Assembly: GCF_016894345.1 (NCBI RefSeq)
Contig: NZ_CP069798.1
Location: forward strand, 2,129,385-2,193,384
Source: Paralysiella testudinis
GTDB taxonomy: Bacteria > Pseudomonadota > Gammaproteobacteria > Burkholderiales > Neisseriaceae
Reading direction: 5' to 3'
DNA: 64,000 nt
This document shows positions 44,529-53,860 of this stretch, one piece after another. The notes under the pieces are model-generated. The model worked only from the letters and a program-made list of their open reading frames with translations, ran no database searches and was not told the origin of the DNA. Within the stretch, counting starts at the first letter, position 1, and every line of letters begins with the position of its first letter. The translations under genes and the position numbers were made by a program.

Positions 44529-44933
44529 ATGCGTTTTTTGGAGTGGACTTCTGATCTGGCTACCGGCATTGAAACCATTGATGATCAACACAAGCAAATC
44601 GTTGAATACATTAATGCCTTGCATTAAGCGCAGCAACAACAAGACAAAAGCAATACCGGCGTTATTATCGGGCAGCTGGTGGATTACACAGTGCAACACT
44701 TTGCCGGTGAAGAAGCGATGCTGGAAGGTGCTGGCTATCCGCTGATTGAACAGCACAAAGCCATACACCGCCGTTTTGTAGATAAAGTGAGCCAAATGCA
44801 AGCCCGACACGAAATGGGGGTGGACACTACGGACGAATTGCTGAAAATGCTGGAAGTTTGGCTGTTCAGCCATATCCTGCATCACGACCACGGCTATGTT
44901 AAAGTGGTAAAAGCTTCATTAGCGCAACACTAA
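44529..44933 (+). pseudogene. Bacteriohemerythrin with an in-frame stop at codon 33
   Basis: From ATG 44529 the frame reads MRFLEWTSDLATGIETIDD then QHKQIVEYINALH and meets TAA at 44625-44627. It then continues in the same frame for another 101 codons to the natural stop at 44931-44933. All di-iron ligands are present: His in DDQHKQ, HFAGEE, HKAIH and HILHHDH. The intact protein would be 134 residues, normal for bacteriohemerythrin (oxygen binding or delivery). The stop sits where related proteins usually carry Asp, Glu or Lys, so a single base change explains it. A downstream ATG (44718) would give only a fragment lacking the first ligands. It has AGAGG upstream. Confidence 0.9.
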
Positions 44934-45042
44934 CGGCAACATATTATTGATTAAATCCGTTTGTATCCATAATTTGTATCCATAAACGACCGCATCACCG
45001 GCCATTATTCAATCAAACCAATAAAAATCCCAACCACAAATA

Positions 45043-45074
45043 CAAAAAAACCCAAACCGAAACAGTTTGGGTTT
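45043..45074 (-). terminator. Rho-independent terminator of tRNA-Ser
   Basis: AAACCCAAACCG...CAGTTTGGGTTT forms a 10-bp stem. On the minus strand it is followed by a run of T residues, 7 bp after the tRNA CCA end. Confidence 0.88.
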
Positions 45075-45080
45075 AGCATC

Positions 45081-45171
45081 TGGCGGAGAGGAAGGGATTC
45101 GAACCCTCGATACGCTATAAACGTATACACGCTTTCCAGGCGTGCGACTTCAACCACTCATCCACCTCTCC
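45081..45171 (-). tRNA. tRNA-Ser(GGA)
   Basis: The reverse complement folds as a class II tRNA of 91 nt. The acceptor stem is GGAGAGG/CCTCTCC, and the anticodon loop CTGGAAA has the GGA anticodon reading UCC/UCU. There is a long variable arm (TGTATACGTTTATAGCGTAT region), the T loop GGTTCGAATCC and an encoded GCCA end. Confidence 0.96.
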
Positions 45172-45533
45172 GTGAAGTGGAACAACGAAAGACGCGCATT
45201 ATAGCGGCTATTTCGATGGCAAGCAATGGCTGTATGTATTCGCACATTGCCGTTATTGCCTGTGTCTTCCCACGGATTTATCAATCCCTTCTAATGCTAA
45301 AGAACTAAGCCATGTCCACCGTTCAGGCAGCCTGTGCCACCTACTTTGCGCGGCGGCTTTGCGCTGTTTGGGGCATATGGTTGCCCCGTGCTTTGCTTTA
45401 AGCTGCTAGGCATTGAAAAAGGGTTTTGCCCGTTCACAAACCATGCAGCCGCAGCGGTTTGCCGAACGGGCGCCAGAACGGGCGCCGGTTGTTGTGTTAA
45501 CAAGCCGGGCAGTCACCACCAGTGAGGGACACC
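45172..45533. other. Gap between tRNA-Ser and narG
   Basis: This 362-bp region holds one simDUS (about 45323) and no convincing gene: a 29-codon frame at 45312 lacks a ribosome site, and a minus-strand frame has no family resemblance. No good FNR (TTGAT-N4-ATCAA) box is visible, although TTTATCAATCC at about 45275 is a half site. The nar promoter must lie here or further left. Confidence 0.5.
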
Positions 45534-48500
45534 ATGAGCCATTTCCTAGACAGACTAAAATTTTTCCAACAAAAACATGAGGCTTTTGCCAATGGTCACG
45601 GTGTACTCACCGAAGAAGACCGCCAATGGGAAAACGCCTACCGCAGCCGTTGGCAACACGACCGCGTGGTGCGCTCCACTCACGGCGTGAACTGCACCGG
45701 CTCTTGCAGCTGGAAAGTGTACGTCAAAAACGGCCTGATTACGTGGGAAACCCAGCAGACCGACTACCCGCGCACCCGCCCCGATTTGCCCAACCACGAG
45801 CCGCGCGGCTGCCCGCGTGGCGCTTCTTATAGCTGGTATGTGTATTCCGCCCAGCGTGTGAAATACCCAATGATGCGCGGCGTGCTGGCCAAAATGTGGC
45901 GCGAAGCGCGCAAAACCATGTCGCCCACCGAGGCTTGGGCCTATATCGTGGAAGACGAAGCCCGTGCCAAATCCTACAAAACCCAGCGCGGCTTGGGCGG
46001 CTTTGTGCGCGCCAACTGGGATGAAGCCAACGAAATCATCGCCGCGGCCAATGCCTACACAGTGAAAAACTACGGCCCCGACCGCGTCATCGGCTTCTCG
46101 CCGATTCCGGCGATGTCGATGGTGAGCTATGCTTCCGGTGCCCGCTATCTGGGCTTGATTGGCGGCGTGCCGCTGTCGTTTTACGACTGGTATTGCGACT
46201 TGCCGCCCGCCAGCCCGCAAATCTGGGGCGAGCAAACCGACGTGGCCGAAAGTGCCGACTGGTACAACAGCAATTATCTGATGGTGTGGGGCTCCAACGT
46301 GCCGATGACGCGCACGCCCGACGCTCACTTCTACACCGAAGTGCGCTACAAAGGCACCAAAACCGTGGCCGTATCGAGCGACTTTGGCGAAATGGCCAAA
46401 TTCGGCGATATTTGGCTCGCACCCAAGCAAGGCACCGATGCCGCGCTGGCGATGGCCATGGGCCATGTGATTATGAAGGAATTCCACCTCGATAATCCTT
46501 CGCCTTATTTCACCGACTACATCCGCCGCTACACCGACATGCCCATGCTGGTGCGCCTGCATGAAGACGGCGCAGGCTTTGAGCCGAAATACTTCCTGCG
46601 CGCTTCCGACATCAAAGACGGCTTGGGCGAAACCGACAACACCGAATGGAAAACCTTGGTATGGAACAGCCTTTCAGGCAGCCTTGCCGTGCCCAACGGC
46701 TCGGTAGGCTTCCGCTGGGACGGCAGCCAAAAATGGAATCTGGAAACCCGCGCCCAAGGCGAAGCCACCGAATCGCTGTTGAGCCTGAAAGATTCACACG
46801 ATGAAGTGGTGCAAGTGGCCTTCTCTTACTTTGCCGCCGAAAAAGACGAATTGGTTTACCGGAAAGTGCCGGCCAAACGCATCACCCTGGCCGACGGCAG
46901 CACCACCCTTGTGGCCACCGTGTTCGACTTGATGGCCGCCAACTACGGCATCGAGCGCGGCTTCAATGATGAAAACTGCGCCAGCTCTTACGACGACGAC
47001 AAACCCTACACCCCCGCCTGGCAGCAAGCCCACACCGGCGTAAACCCGGCGCAAGTGATTCAAGTGGCACGCGAATTCGCCCAAAACGCACACGACACCG
47101 AAGGCCGCAGCATGGTGATTGTGGGCGCTGGGCTGAATCACTGGTATCACATGGACATGGCCTACCGCGGCATCATCAATATGCTGATGTTGTGCGGCAG
47201 CATCGGCAAATCCGGCGGCGGCTGGTGCCACTATGTGGGCCAGGAAAAACTGCGCCCGCAAAGCGGCTGGGCGCCGCTCACCTTCGCGCTCGACTGGCAC
47301 CGCCCGCCGCGCCAAATGAACGGCACTTCATTCTTTTATGCCCACACCAGCCAATGGCGGCATGAAAAAGTGGCGGCAGAAGAAATTCTCGCCCCCAATG
47401 CCCACGGCGAAATGGCGCAATTGAGCATGATCGACTACAACGCCAAAGCCGAGCGCATGGGCTGGCTGCCCAGTGCACCGCAATTGAGCGCCAACCCGCT
47501 CGATGTGGTGGATCAAGCCGAAGCCGCGGGCATGAGCCCGGCCGATTATGTGGTAAACGGCCTTAAATCCGGCAGCCTCGATATGGCGTGTAATGACCCG
47601 GACAACCCGCAAAACTTCCCGCGTAACCTGTTTGTGTGGCGCTCTAATCTGCTCGGCTCTTCCGCCAAAGGCCACGAATATTTCCTCAAATACCTGCTCG
47701 GCACCCAAAACGCCGTGTTCAGCGAAGAAGAAGACTGCATCACGCCGTCTGAAATCAAAGTGCGCCCGGCAGCCGAAGGCAAGCTCGATTTGCTCACCGT
47801 GCTCGATTTCCGCATGTCTACCACCTGCCTTTATGGCGATGTGGTGCTGCCCACCGCCACTTGGTATGAAAAAGACGACTTAAACACGTCCGACATGCAC
47901 CCGTTTATCCACCCGCTCACCGCGGCGGTAGACCCCTTATGGGAAAGCAAAACCGACTGGGAAATCTACAAAGGTATTGCCAAGAAATTCAGCGAAATTG
48001 CCGCTGATTACATCGGCGTGCGCAAAGACATCGTGCTCACCCCGCTGATGCACGACAGCCCGCAGGAAATGGGCCAGCCTTTCGACCCGAAAGACTGGAA
48101 ACACGGCGAATGCGACCCGATTCCGGGCAAAACCATGCCCGCCATGAGCGTGGTAGAGCGCGATTACGGACTGATTTACGAAAAATTCACCAGCATCGGC
48201 CCCTTGCTGGAAAAAATCAACAACAACGGCAAAGGCTTGGCATGGCAAACCGGCCATGAAGTGGAATTGCTGCGCAAACTCAACGGCGTGCGTGCCGACG
48301 GTGCCGGCAAAGGCCAGCCCAAGCTCGACACCGCCATTGATGCGGCCGAGATGATTCTTACCCTCGCCCCCGAAACCAACGGCCACGTTGCCGTGAAAGC
48401 ATGGGAAGCGCTGAGCAAAGCCACCGGCCGCGAACACAAGCATTTGGCTGAAGCTTCCGAGCATACCCAAATCCGCTTCCGCGATGTGGTGGCGCAGCCG

Positions 48501-49208
48501 CGCAAAATTATCTCCTCGCCCATTTGGTCGGGCATCGAGAGCGAAGAAGTGAGCTACAACGCCGGCTACACCAATGTACACGAACTTATCCCGTGGCGTA
48601 CCCTCACCGGCCGCCAGCAGTTCTACCAAGATCACCTGTGGATGCGCTCGTTTGGCGAGAGCCTGTGCGTGTACCGCCCGGCGGTGAACTTCAAAACCAC
48701 CGAAAAAATGCTTGGCAAACACCACAACGGCAACCCGGAAATCACGCTCAATTTCCTCACCCCGCACCAAAAATGGGGCATCCACAGCACCTATAGCGAC
48801 AACTTGCGCATGCTCACGCTGTTCCGCGGCGGCCCCAATGTGTGGATTAGCGAAATCGACGCCAAAAAAGCCGGCATTGTGGATAACGACTGGGTGGAAG
48901 TGTTCAACGCCAACGGCACCATTGCCGCGCGCGCCGTGGTGAGCCAGCGGATTCCGGAAACCATGATTTTGATGTACCACGCACAAGAAAAAATCGTCAA
49001 TGTGCCCGGTGCGGAAACCTCCGGCAAACGCGGCGGCATCCACAACTCGGTAACGCGCGCCATTCTGAAGCCCACTCACATGATCGGCGGCTACGCCCAA
49101 TTGGCCTACGGCTTCAACTACTACGGCACCGTCGGCTCCAACCGCGACGAATACGTGGTGGTGCGCAAAATGAACCGTGTCGACTGGATGGACGAACCGG
49201 CACGTTAA
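45534..49208 (+). CDS. narG: Respiratory nitrate reductase, alpha subunit
   Basis: A 1224-residue molybdopterin (bis-MGD) catalytic subunit that reduces nitrate to nitrite on the cytoplasmic side of the inner membrane. The N terminus has the HGVNCTGSCSWKVYVKNG stretch, in which the His and three Cys bind the FS0 iron-sulfur cluster. The molybdenum-site Asp is in the segment YCDLPPASPQIWGEQTDVAE. The length is typical (E. coli 1247). ATG 45534 with GAGGGACACC is chosen over an in-frame ATG four codons upstream. It is the first gene of narGHJI. Confidence 0.97.
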   Translation: MSHFLDRLKFFQQKHEAFANGHGVLTEEDRQWENAYRSRWQHDRVVRSTHGVNCTGSCSWKVYVKNGLITWETQQTDYPRTRPDLPNHEPRGCPRGASYSWYVYSAQRVKYPMMRGVLAKMWREARKTMSPTEAWAYIVEDEARAKSYKTQRGLGGFVRANWDEANEIIAAANAYTVKNYGPDRVIGFSPIPAMSMVSYASGARYLGLIGGVPLSFYDWYCDLPPASPQIWGEQTDVAESADWYNSNYLMVWGSNVPMTRTPDAHFYTEVRYKGTKTVAVSSDFGEMAKFGDIWLAPKQGTDAALAMAMGHVIMKEFHLDNPSPYFTDYIRRYTDMPMLVRLHEDGAGFEPKYFLRASDIKDGLGETDNTEWKTLVWNSLSGSLAVPNGSVGFRWDGSQKWNLETRAQGEATESLLSLKDSHDEVVQVAFSYFAAEKDELVYRKVPAKRITLADGSTTLVATVFDLMAANYGIERGFNDENCASSYDDDKPYTPAWQQAHTGVNPAQVIQVAREFAQNAHDTEGRSMVIVGAGLNHWYHMDMAYRGIINMLMLCGSIGKSGGGWCHYVGQEKLRPQSGWAPLTFALDWHRPPRQMNGTSFFYAHTSQWRHEKVAAEEILAPNAHGEMAQLSMIDYNAKAERMGWLPSAPQLSANPLDVVDQAEAAGMSPADYVVNGLKSGSLDMACNDPDNPQNFPRNLFVWRSNLLGSSAKGHEYFLKYLLGTQNAVFSEEEDCITPSEIKVRPAAEGKLDLLTVLDFRMSTTCLYGDVVLPTATWYEKDDLNTSDMHPFIHPLTAAVDPLWESKTDWEIYKGIAKKFSEIAADYIGVRKDIVLTPLMHDSPQEMGQPFDPKDWKHGECDPIPGKTMPAMSVVERDYGLIYEKFTSIGPLLEKINNNGKGLAWQTGHEVELLRKLNGVRADGAGKGQPKLDTAIDAAEMILTLAPETNGHVAVKAWEALSKATGREHKHLAEASEHTQIRFRDVVAQPRKIISSPIWSGIESEEVSYNAGYTNVHELIPWRTLTGRQQFYQDHLWMRSFGESLCVYRPAVNFKTTEKMLGKHHNGNPEITLNFLTPHQKWGIHSTYSDNLRMLTLFRGGPNVWISEIDAKKAGIVDNDWVEVFNANGTIAARAVVSQRIPETMILMYHAQEKIVNVPGAETSGKRGGIHNSVTRAILKPTHMIGGYAQLAYGFNYYGTVGSNRDEYVVVRKMNRVDWMDEPAR

Positions 49209-49297
49209 ACCGCCCTGAGCGCCCCATAATAAAAATCGTTCAGGCAGCCTTATATCAAGCAAAACAGGCTGCCTGAAACAAGCAAAAGGAATCAACC

Positions 49298-50857
49298 ATG
49301 AAAATCAGAGCACAAGTCGGCATGGTGCTGAATCTGGACAAGTGCATCGGTTGCCACACTTGTTCGGTCACTTGCAAAAACGTGTGGACCAGCCGCGACG
49401 GCGTGGAATACGCCTGGTTCAACAACGTGGAAACCAAGCCGGGCATCGGCTTTCCGAAAAACTGGGAAGACCAGGAAAAATGGCAAGGCGGCTGGGTGCG
49501 CAAACCCGACGGCAAGCTTGTGCCCAAGCAAGGCGGCAAGCTGAAAATTCTGGCCAATATTTTTGCCAACCCCAATATGCCGCAGATTGACGACTACTAC
49601 GAGCCGTTTACCTTCGACTACGAGCATCTGCAAAACGCGCCCAAAATGAACACCCCGCCCACCGCGCGCCCCGTTTCCGTGCTCACCGGCAAGAAAATGG
49701 ACAAAATCGAATGGGGGCCGAACTGGGAAGACGATTTGGCCGGCGAATTTGAAAAACGCGCCAAAGACGTGCTGTTTGAAGGCATTCAAAAAGACATGCA
49801 CGCCGCGTTTGAGCAAACCTTTATGATGTATTTGCCGCGCCTGTGCGAGCATTGCTTAAACCCCACCTGCGTGGCTTCCTGCCCTTCAGGCAGCATCTAT
49901 AAGCGCGAAGACGACGGCATTGTGTTGATTGACCAAGACAAATGCCGCGGCTGGCGCATGTGCGTGTCCGGCTGCCCCTACAAAAAAATCTACTACAACT
50001 GGACTTCGGGCAAAGCCGAAAAATGCACCTTCTGCTACCCGCGCATCGAAGGCGGCCAGCCCACCGTGTGCTCGGAAACCTGCGTTGGCCGCATCCGTTA
50101 CTTGGGCGTGCTGCTTTATGATGCCGACAAAATCGAGCAGGCCGCTTCAGTAGAAAACCCGCAAGATTTGTATGAAGAGCAACTGGGGCTGTTTCTCAAC
50201 CCGCACGACCCCGAAGTGCAACGCGAAGCGCTCAAGCAAGGCATCAGCCAGCAATGGCTCGACGCCGCGCAAAAATCGCCGGTATACAAAATGGCGATGG
50301 AATGGAAAGTGGCCTTCCCGCTGCACCCCGAATACCGCACCCTGCCGATGGTGTGGTATATCCCGCCCTTGTCGCCGATTCAATCGGCCATCGAAAACGG
50401 CTTGGTGGGCGAAAACGGTATTATCCCCAGCGTAGACGAAATGCGCATTCCCCTGCGCTACTTGGCCAACCTGCTCACCGCCGGCAAAGTAGAGCCGATT
50501 AAAGCCGCACTTGAGCGCATGATTGCCATGCGCCGCTTCAAACGCGGACAAGTGGTGCACGGCGAAACCTTAGAAGCCACGCTCGATGGCACCGGCCTCA
50601 CCCCGGCCATGGTGGAAGACATGTACCAAATCATGGCCATTGCCAACTACGAAGACCGCTTTGTCATCCCCACTTCGCACAAAGAATTGGTGGAAAACAG
50701 CTTTGACGACAAATCCAGCTGCGGCTTCACCTTTGGCAACGGCTGCTCCGGCGGCAGCAGCGAAGAGAGCCTGTTTGGCAAACGCAAAGGCACACCGATT
50801 GTGTTCCACGACCGCCGCCGCGATATCGAAGAAAACCGCGACAAAGGAGCACGCTGA
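49298..50857 (+). CDS. narH: Respiratory nitrate reductase, beta subunit
   Basis: A 519-residue electron-transfer subunit with four iron-sulfur clusters. The cysteine sets are LDKCIGCHTCSVTCKNVW, LCEHCLNPTCVASCPSG, CRGWRMCVSGCPYKK (in which a Trp replaces one Cys, giving the 3Fe-4S cluster typical of NarH) and KCTFCYPRIE...CSETCVG. It passes electrons from NarI to NarG. Between narG and narH lies an 89-bp gap with an inverted DUS pair (49239-49278). The stop overlaps narJ by one base. Confidence 0.97.
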   Translation: MKIRAQVGMVLNLDKCIGCHTCSVTCKNVWTSRDGVEYAWFNNVETKPGIGFPKNWEDQEKWQGGWVRKPDGKLVPKQGGKLKILANIFANPNMPQIDDYYEPFTFDYEHLQNAPKMNTPPTARPVSVLTGKKMDKIEWGPNWEDDLAGEFEKRAKDVLFEGIQKDMHAAFEQTFMMYLPRLCEHCLNPTCVASCPSGSIYKREDDGIVLIDQDKCRGWRMCVSGCPYKKIYYNWTSGKAEKCTFCYPRIEGGQPTVCSETCVGRIRYLGVLLYDADKIEQAASVENPQDLYEEQLGLFLNPHDPEVQREALKQGISQQWLDAAQKSPVYKMAMEWKVAFPLHPEYRTLPMVWYIPPLSPIQSAIENGLVGENGIIPSVDEMRIPLRYLANLLTAGKVEPIKAALERMIAMRRFKRGQVVHGETLEATLDGTGLTPAMVEDMYQIMAIANYEDRFVIPTSHKELVENSFDDKSSCGFTFGNGCSGGSSEESLFGKRKGTPIVFHDRRRDIEENRDKGAR

Positions 50858-51531
50858 TGGCCGCCAATCCCGCCTACCAATGGCTCTCCGCGCTGTTGTG
50901 CTATCCGCAAGCCGACCTGATTGCGGCGCTGCCTGAATTTCAGGCAGCCTTAGATGAATGGCCGGCATTATCGGCACAGCGCAGCGAATTGCAAGCCTTG
51001 CTCGATTATCTGCACAGCCACGATTTGATTGAGTTGCAAGAAAACTACGTGGCCACCTTCGACCGCAACCGCAGCCACGCACTCTATCTGTTTGAGCATG
51101 TGCATGGCGAAGACCGCGATCGCGGCAGCGCCATGGTGGATTTGCTGCAAGAATACCAGCGCCACGGCTTTACCTTGGGCAACGACGAATTGCCCGACTA
51201 CCTGCCCGCCTTACTGGAATTTTTGGCACATATCGACACCGCACACGCGCAAAAACTGCTGGGCGATGCCGTGCATGTAATCGAACACATCCGCGTGAAG
51301 CTGGCCAAAAACCACAGCCCCTACGCCGCCGTGCTCGCCGCCGCCGTGGCACTCAGCCCGGTAACACCGCAGCCCTTAATCGAGCCGCCGGTGCGCGACA
51401 TGGACGAAGCCATGGAAACGTTCGGCCCCGATGTATCCGGTATCGAGCCTTTATTAAAACCCGCCATCGACACCATCCAGTTCTACCCCAAGTCTGACTT
51501 TCAGGCAGCCTGTAAAGGAGCAAGCGCATGA
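50857..51531 (+). CDS. narJ: Nitrate reductase molybdenum cofactor assembly chaperone
   Basis: A 224-residue helical TorD-family chaperone that binds NarG and helps insert the Mo cofactor and FS0 cluster; it is not in the final enzyme. Typical segments are ELQENYVATFDRNRSHALYLFEH and PLIEPPVRDMDEAME near the C terminus. A DUS lies inside the coding part near 50935. The start shares a base with the narH stop (TGATG). Confidence 0.93.
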   Translation: MAANPAYQWLSALLCYPQADLIAALPEFQAALDEWPALSAQRSELQALLDYLHSHDLIELQENYVATFDRNRSHALYLFEHVHGEDRDRGSAMVDLLQEYQRHGFTLGNDELPDYLPALLEFLAHIDTAHAQKLLGDAVHVIEHIRVKLAKNHSPYAAVLAAAVALSPVTPQPLIEPPVRDMDEAMETFGPDVSGIEPLLKPAIDTIQFYPKSDFQAACKGASA

Positions 51532-52211
51532 ATACGCTCAATCAATTTTTCTTCGGCATTTTCCCCTATATTGCCTTGAGTATTTTCTTTTTCGGCAGCT
51601 TGTTTCGCTTTGACCGCGAGCAGTATTCGTGGAAAAGCGACTCCAGCCAACTGCTCTACCGCGGCCAGCTGCGCTTGGGCAATATCTTGTTTCACGTCGG
51701 CATTTTGATGGTGTTTTTCGGCCATCTGTTCGGCCTGCTCACCCCGGTGTGGTTTTGGGACGCCATCGGCATCAGCCACAGCGCCAAGCAAATGATTGCC
51801 ATCGTGCTGGGCGGCGTATTCGGCCTGATGGCCATGGCCGGCTTGCTGATTCTGCTTAACCGCCGTTTGAAATCCGACCGCTTGGCTGCCAACGCCACTT
51901 GGCGCGACAAACTGGTGCTGATTTGGCTGATTGTCACCTTAGCCTTGGGCTTGCTCACCATTTTTGTAAGCCTTGGCCACCGCGACGGCCACGAAATGGT
52001 GAAACTGATGACTTGGGCGCAACACATTGTCACCTTCCGTGGCGATGCCGCCAGCTACATTGCCGATGTGTCGCCGCTGTTTAAACTGCATATGCTGATG
52101 GGCATGGGCTTGTTTGTGATTTTCCCCTTCACCCGCTTGGTGCATGTGTGGAGCGGCTTTGCCAGCGTGGGCTACTTAGGCCGAGCTTGGCAGCTGGTAC
52201 GCCGCCGTTAA
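51528..52211 (+). CDS. narI: Respiratory nitrate reductase, gamma subunit (cytochrome b)
   Basis: A 227-residue di-heme cytochrome b with five membrane segments that oxidises quinol at the periplasmic side and passes electrons to NarH. Candidate heme ligands are His in LFHVGILMVFFGHLFGL and the paired His near FKLHMLMGMGL and RLVHVWSG. It overlaps narJ by 4 bp (ATGA) and ends the operon, 9 bp before a strong terminator. Confidence 0.95.
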   Translation: MNTLNQFFFGIFPYIALSIFFFGSLFRFDREQYSWKSDSSQLLYRGQLRLGNILFHVGILMVFFGHLFGLLTPVWFWDAIGISHSAKQMIAIVLGGVFGLMAMAGLLILLNRRLKSDRLAANATWRDKLVLIWLIVTLALGLLTIFVSLGHRDGHEMVKLMTWAQHIVTFRGDAASYIADVSPLFKLHMLMGMGLFVIFPFTRLVHVWSGFASVGYLGRAWQLVRRR

Positions 52212-52220
52212 ATATATAGC

Positions 52221-52259
52221 CACAAAAAAAACCGGTGCCATTGCGCCGGTTTTTTTGTG
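52221..52259 (+). terminator. Rho-independent terminator of narGHJI
   Basis: CACAAAAAAAACCGGTGCC then GCGCCGGTTTTTTTGTG: a GC-rich stem extended by A/T pairs and ending in a T run. It is nearly symmetrical, so it may also act on the minus strand. Confidence 0.92.
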
Positions 52260-52290
52260 CTTGCAGCCAAATCAGCATAGCCACAGCTTA

Positions 52291-52356
52291 AGGCTGCCTG
52301 AAACACAATAATTTTGATAAATCAGAAAATACAGGCCTTTTGTGTTCAGGCAGCCT
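52291..52356. repeat. Inverted simDUS pair, 42-bp loop
   Basis: AGGCTGCCTGAA and TTCAGGCAGCCT lie about 40 bp before the end of the AraC-type gene (minus strand) and could end its transcript. Confidence 0.7.
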
Positions 52357-52396
52357 GAGATGGACATATATCCACGTTCTGCTTATAAGCTCGACC

Positions 52397-53332
52397 TTAT
52401 AAACTCGTTACCGGCAAGCATAATTCGCATTCAAAATAGCCGGTTTCCTCGTCAAAAGCAGCACCTTGCGGGTAATACTCGAAACAGGGGCGCGCATCAA
52501 GTTGCAAGCCACTGGATGGCAGCCAATCACGCAGTAGCGAAGCCCAAGCCTCACCGATGTGCGCGGCCGTGCCTTTGAAACGGAGCACCGCATACTTGCC
52601 GCCGGGAATGGTTTGCTTCAGTGCGCCGCCCGTCAGCACGAAATCCGGCGGCACTTCGGCACCAGCGTCATAGCGACATTGTGCTGCATCCGTAACGTCT
52701 GGGTTATCGTGGGCGATGCCGTAGCGGGCGTGATCCGCACCCAGTTTATTCATCGCAGCCCATGGCACATAGCTTTCCTGCCAAAAACGCGCAACGGATG
52801 CACCGTAAGAGCCAAGGTGGCGCAAATAGGCCACGGTTGCGGGTTTTCGGTCAACCAGTATGACTTGCATAATCATCTCCTGATGGATGTTTGAGGAGAT
52901 GCTATGTTCTGCTAATGGCGTTGGTAATGCCTGACTTTGCTTGCTATTGATCTGACCAAAATTGCTTTTTGCATGGCGCTGTGATGTTTGCTGCTCGCGC
53001 CATGCGCTAGGTGAACATCCAAAACGAATTCGGAATGCGCGTGAAAACGCCTCTGCAGAGCCAAATCCCACGGATAAGGCGATGTGCAGGATTTTAACTC
53101 TGGGCTGGGCTAACAGCTTTATGGCCGCCACCTCAATCCGCCGCCGACGCAGATAATCGCCCAGTGTTTCGCCCATCCATGCCGCAAAAAGCCGATGAAA
53201 GTGAAATGAGGAAAAGTGTGCCACTTCGGCCAAGGTGGCCAGATCCAGTGGCTTATCCAAATGTTGATCGATATACGCAAGCACCCGATGCATTCGGCTT
53301 TCGTATTCTGCGCGGCTATCGCAAGGATTCAT
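52397..53332 (-). CDS. AraC-family regulator with GyrI-like C-terminal domain
   Basis: A 311-residue regulator. The DNA-binding AraC domain is N-terminal (about 8-110): MHRVLAYIDQHLDKPLDLATLAEVAHFSSFHFHRLF cut here to its features, two helix-turn-helix units, the second with ALSVGFGSAEAFSRAFRIRFGCSPS. A linker follows. A GyrI-like effector domain (about 155-311) starts MQVILVDRKPATVAYLRHLG and resembles SbmC/Rob-type small-molecule binding domains. Such proteins respond to drugs or lipophilic compounds. The ATG 53332 is preferred over GTG one codon before. There is no obvious target gene nearby. Confidence 0.92.
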   Translation of the reverse strand: MNPCDSRAEYESRMHRVLAYIDQHLDKPLDLATLAEVAHFSSFHFHRLFAAWMGETLGDYLRRRRIEVAAIKLLAQPRVKILHIALSVGFGSAEAFSRAFRIRFGCSPSAWREQQTSQRHAKSNFGQINSKQSQALPTPLAEHSISSNIHQEMIMQVILVDRKPATVAYLRHLGSYGASVARFWQESYVPWAAMNKLGADHARYGIAHDNPDVTDAAQCRYDAGAEVPPDFVLTGGALKQTIPGGKYAVLRFKGTAAHIGEAWASLLRDWLPSSGLQLDARPCFEYYPQGAAFDEETGYFECELCLPVTSL

Positions 53333-53419
53333 CACAGGCGTTGTCAGATTTAAAAATGATTTTTTTATAGAAAAATGGGCTATCAGGATTTTGACGGATA
53401 TTCATCAAACCTGCGCATT

Positions 53420-53677
53420 TTAAAACTCAAAATCCATCTGCTCCGGCAGCCACAGCTCGCCCGTATCCGCTTGGCGCTGCTGCCAGGCCAATTGTTGCAA
53501 GCGTTTGCGCCGTTGCAGGCATAAATACAAAACATGCTGTTTTTGCGTGTCGCTAAACTGCAACCAATACAGGCGCTCGTCGCGGCTGCGCAAACAGCCT
53601 TTGCAATAGCCTTTACTGTTGGCCTCGCACACGCCCCGGCATGGGCTGGGGATGTTAAAAAATTCCAGTTGTTCCAT
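53420..53677 (-). CDS. DUF1289 family protein
   Basis: An 85-residue protein with the DUF1289 signature SPCRGVCEANSKGYCKGCLRS, in which four Cys probably bind zinc or an iron-sulfur cluster, followed by RDERLYWLQFSDTQKQ. The start MEQLEFF (53677) is chosen; it is preceded by weak GAAAGTGCCAGCC. The biochemical role of the family is unknown. It is divergent from typA, 184 bp away. Confidence 0.85.
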   Translation of the reverse strand: MEQLEFFNIPSPCRGVCEANSKGYCKGCLRSRDERLYWLQFSDTQKQHVLYLCLQRRKRLQQLAWQQRQADTGELWLPEQMDFEF

Positions 53678-53860
53678 GGCTGGCACTTTCTGATAACCCC
53701 GCCATTGTACGCAAAGCGCCATCAAAGCCAAACATCCCGATGCCATTTTTTGTCACAAAATGGATTTATAGGCTGCCTGAAACATATAAATCACAGAAAT
53801 GCAAAAAAACAATGCTATAATTTGCGGTTATCTATTTTTATCAAGCACCCAGCACACCTT

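Noticed and set aside
44947-44958. TTGATTAAATCC upstream of narG as an FNR box
   Set aside because: The spacer is 3 instead of 4 bases and the second half is wrong; it also lies on the far side of the tRNA gene.
45312-45401. A 29-codon frame before narG as a leader peptide
   Set aside because: It has no ribosome-binding site and contains a DUS; nothing suggests attenuation.
45555-46562. A 335-codon minus-strand frame inside narG
   Set aside because: It mirrors a conserved narG region; its composition (His/Val/Gly-rich) is typical of antisense shadows in GC-rich genes.
47937-49295. A 452-codon minus-strand frame opposite the 3' half of narG
   Set aside because: Same reason: it is antisense to a strongly conserved enzyme and shows no family motif.
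53534-53860. N-terminal extension of TypA
   Set aside because: The extra 109 codons are antisense to the DUF1289 gene and are not part of the conserved protein; the family start MSKQIRN is at 53861.
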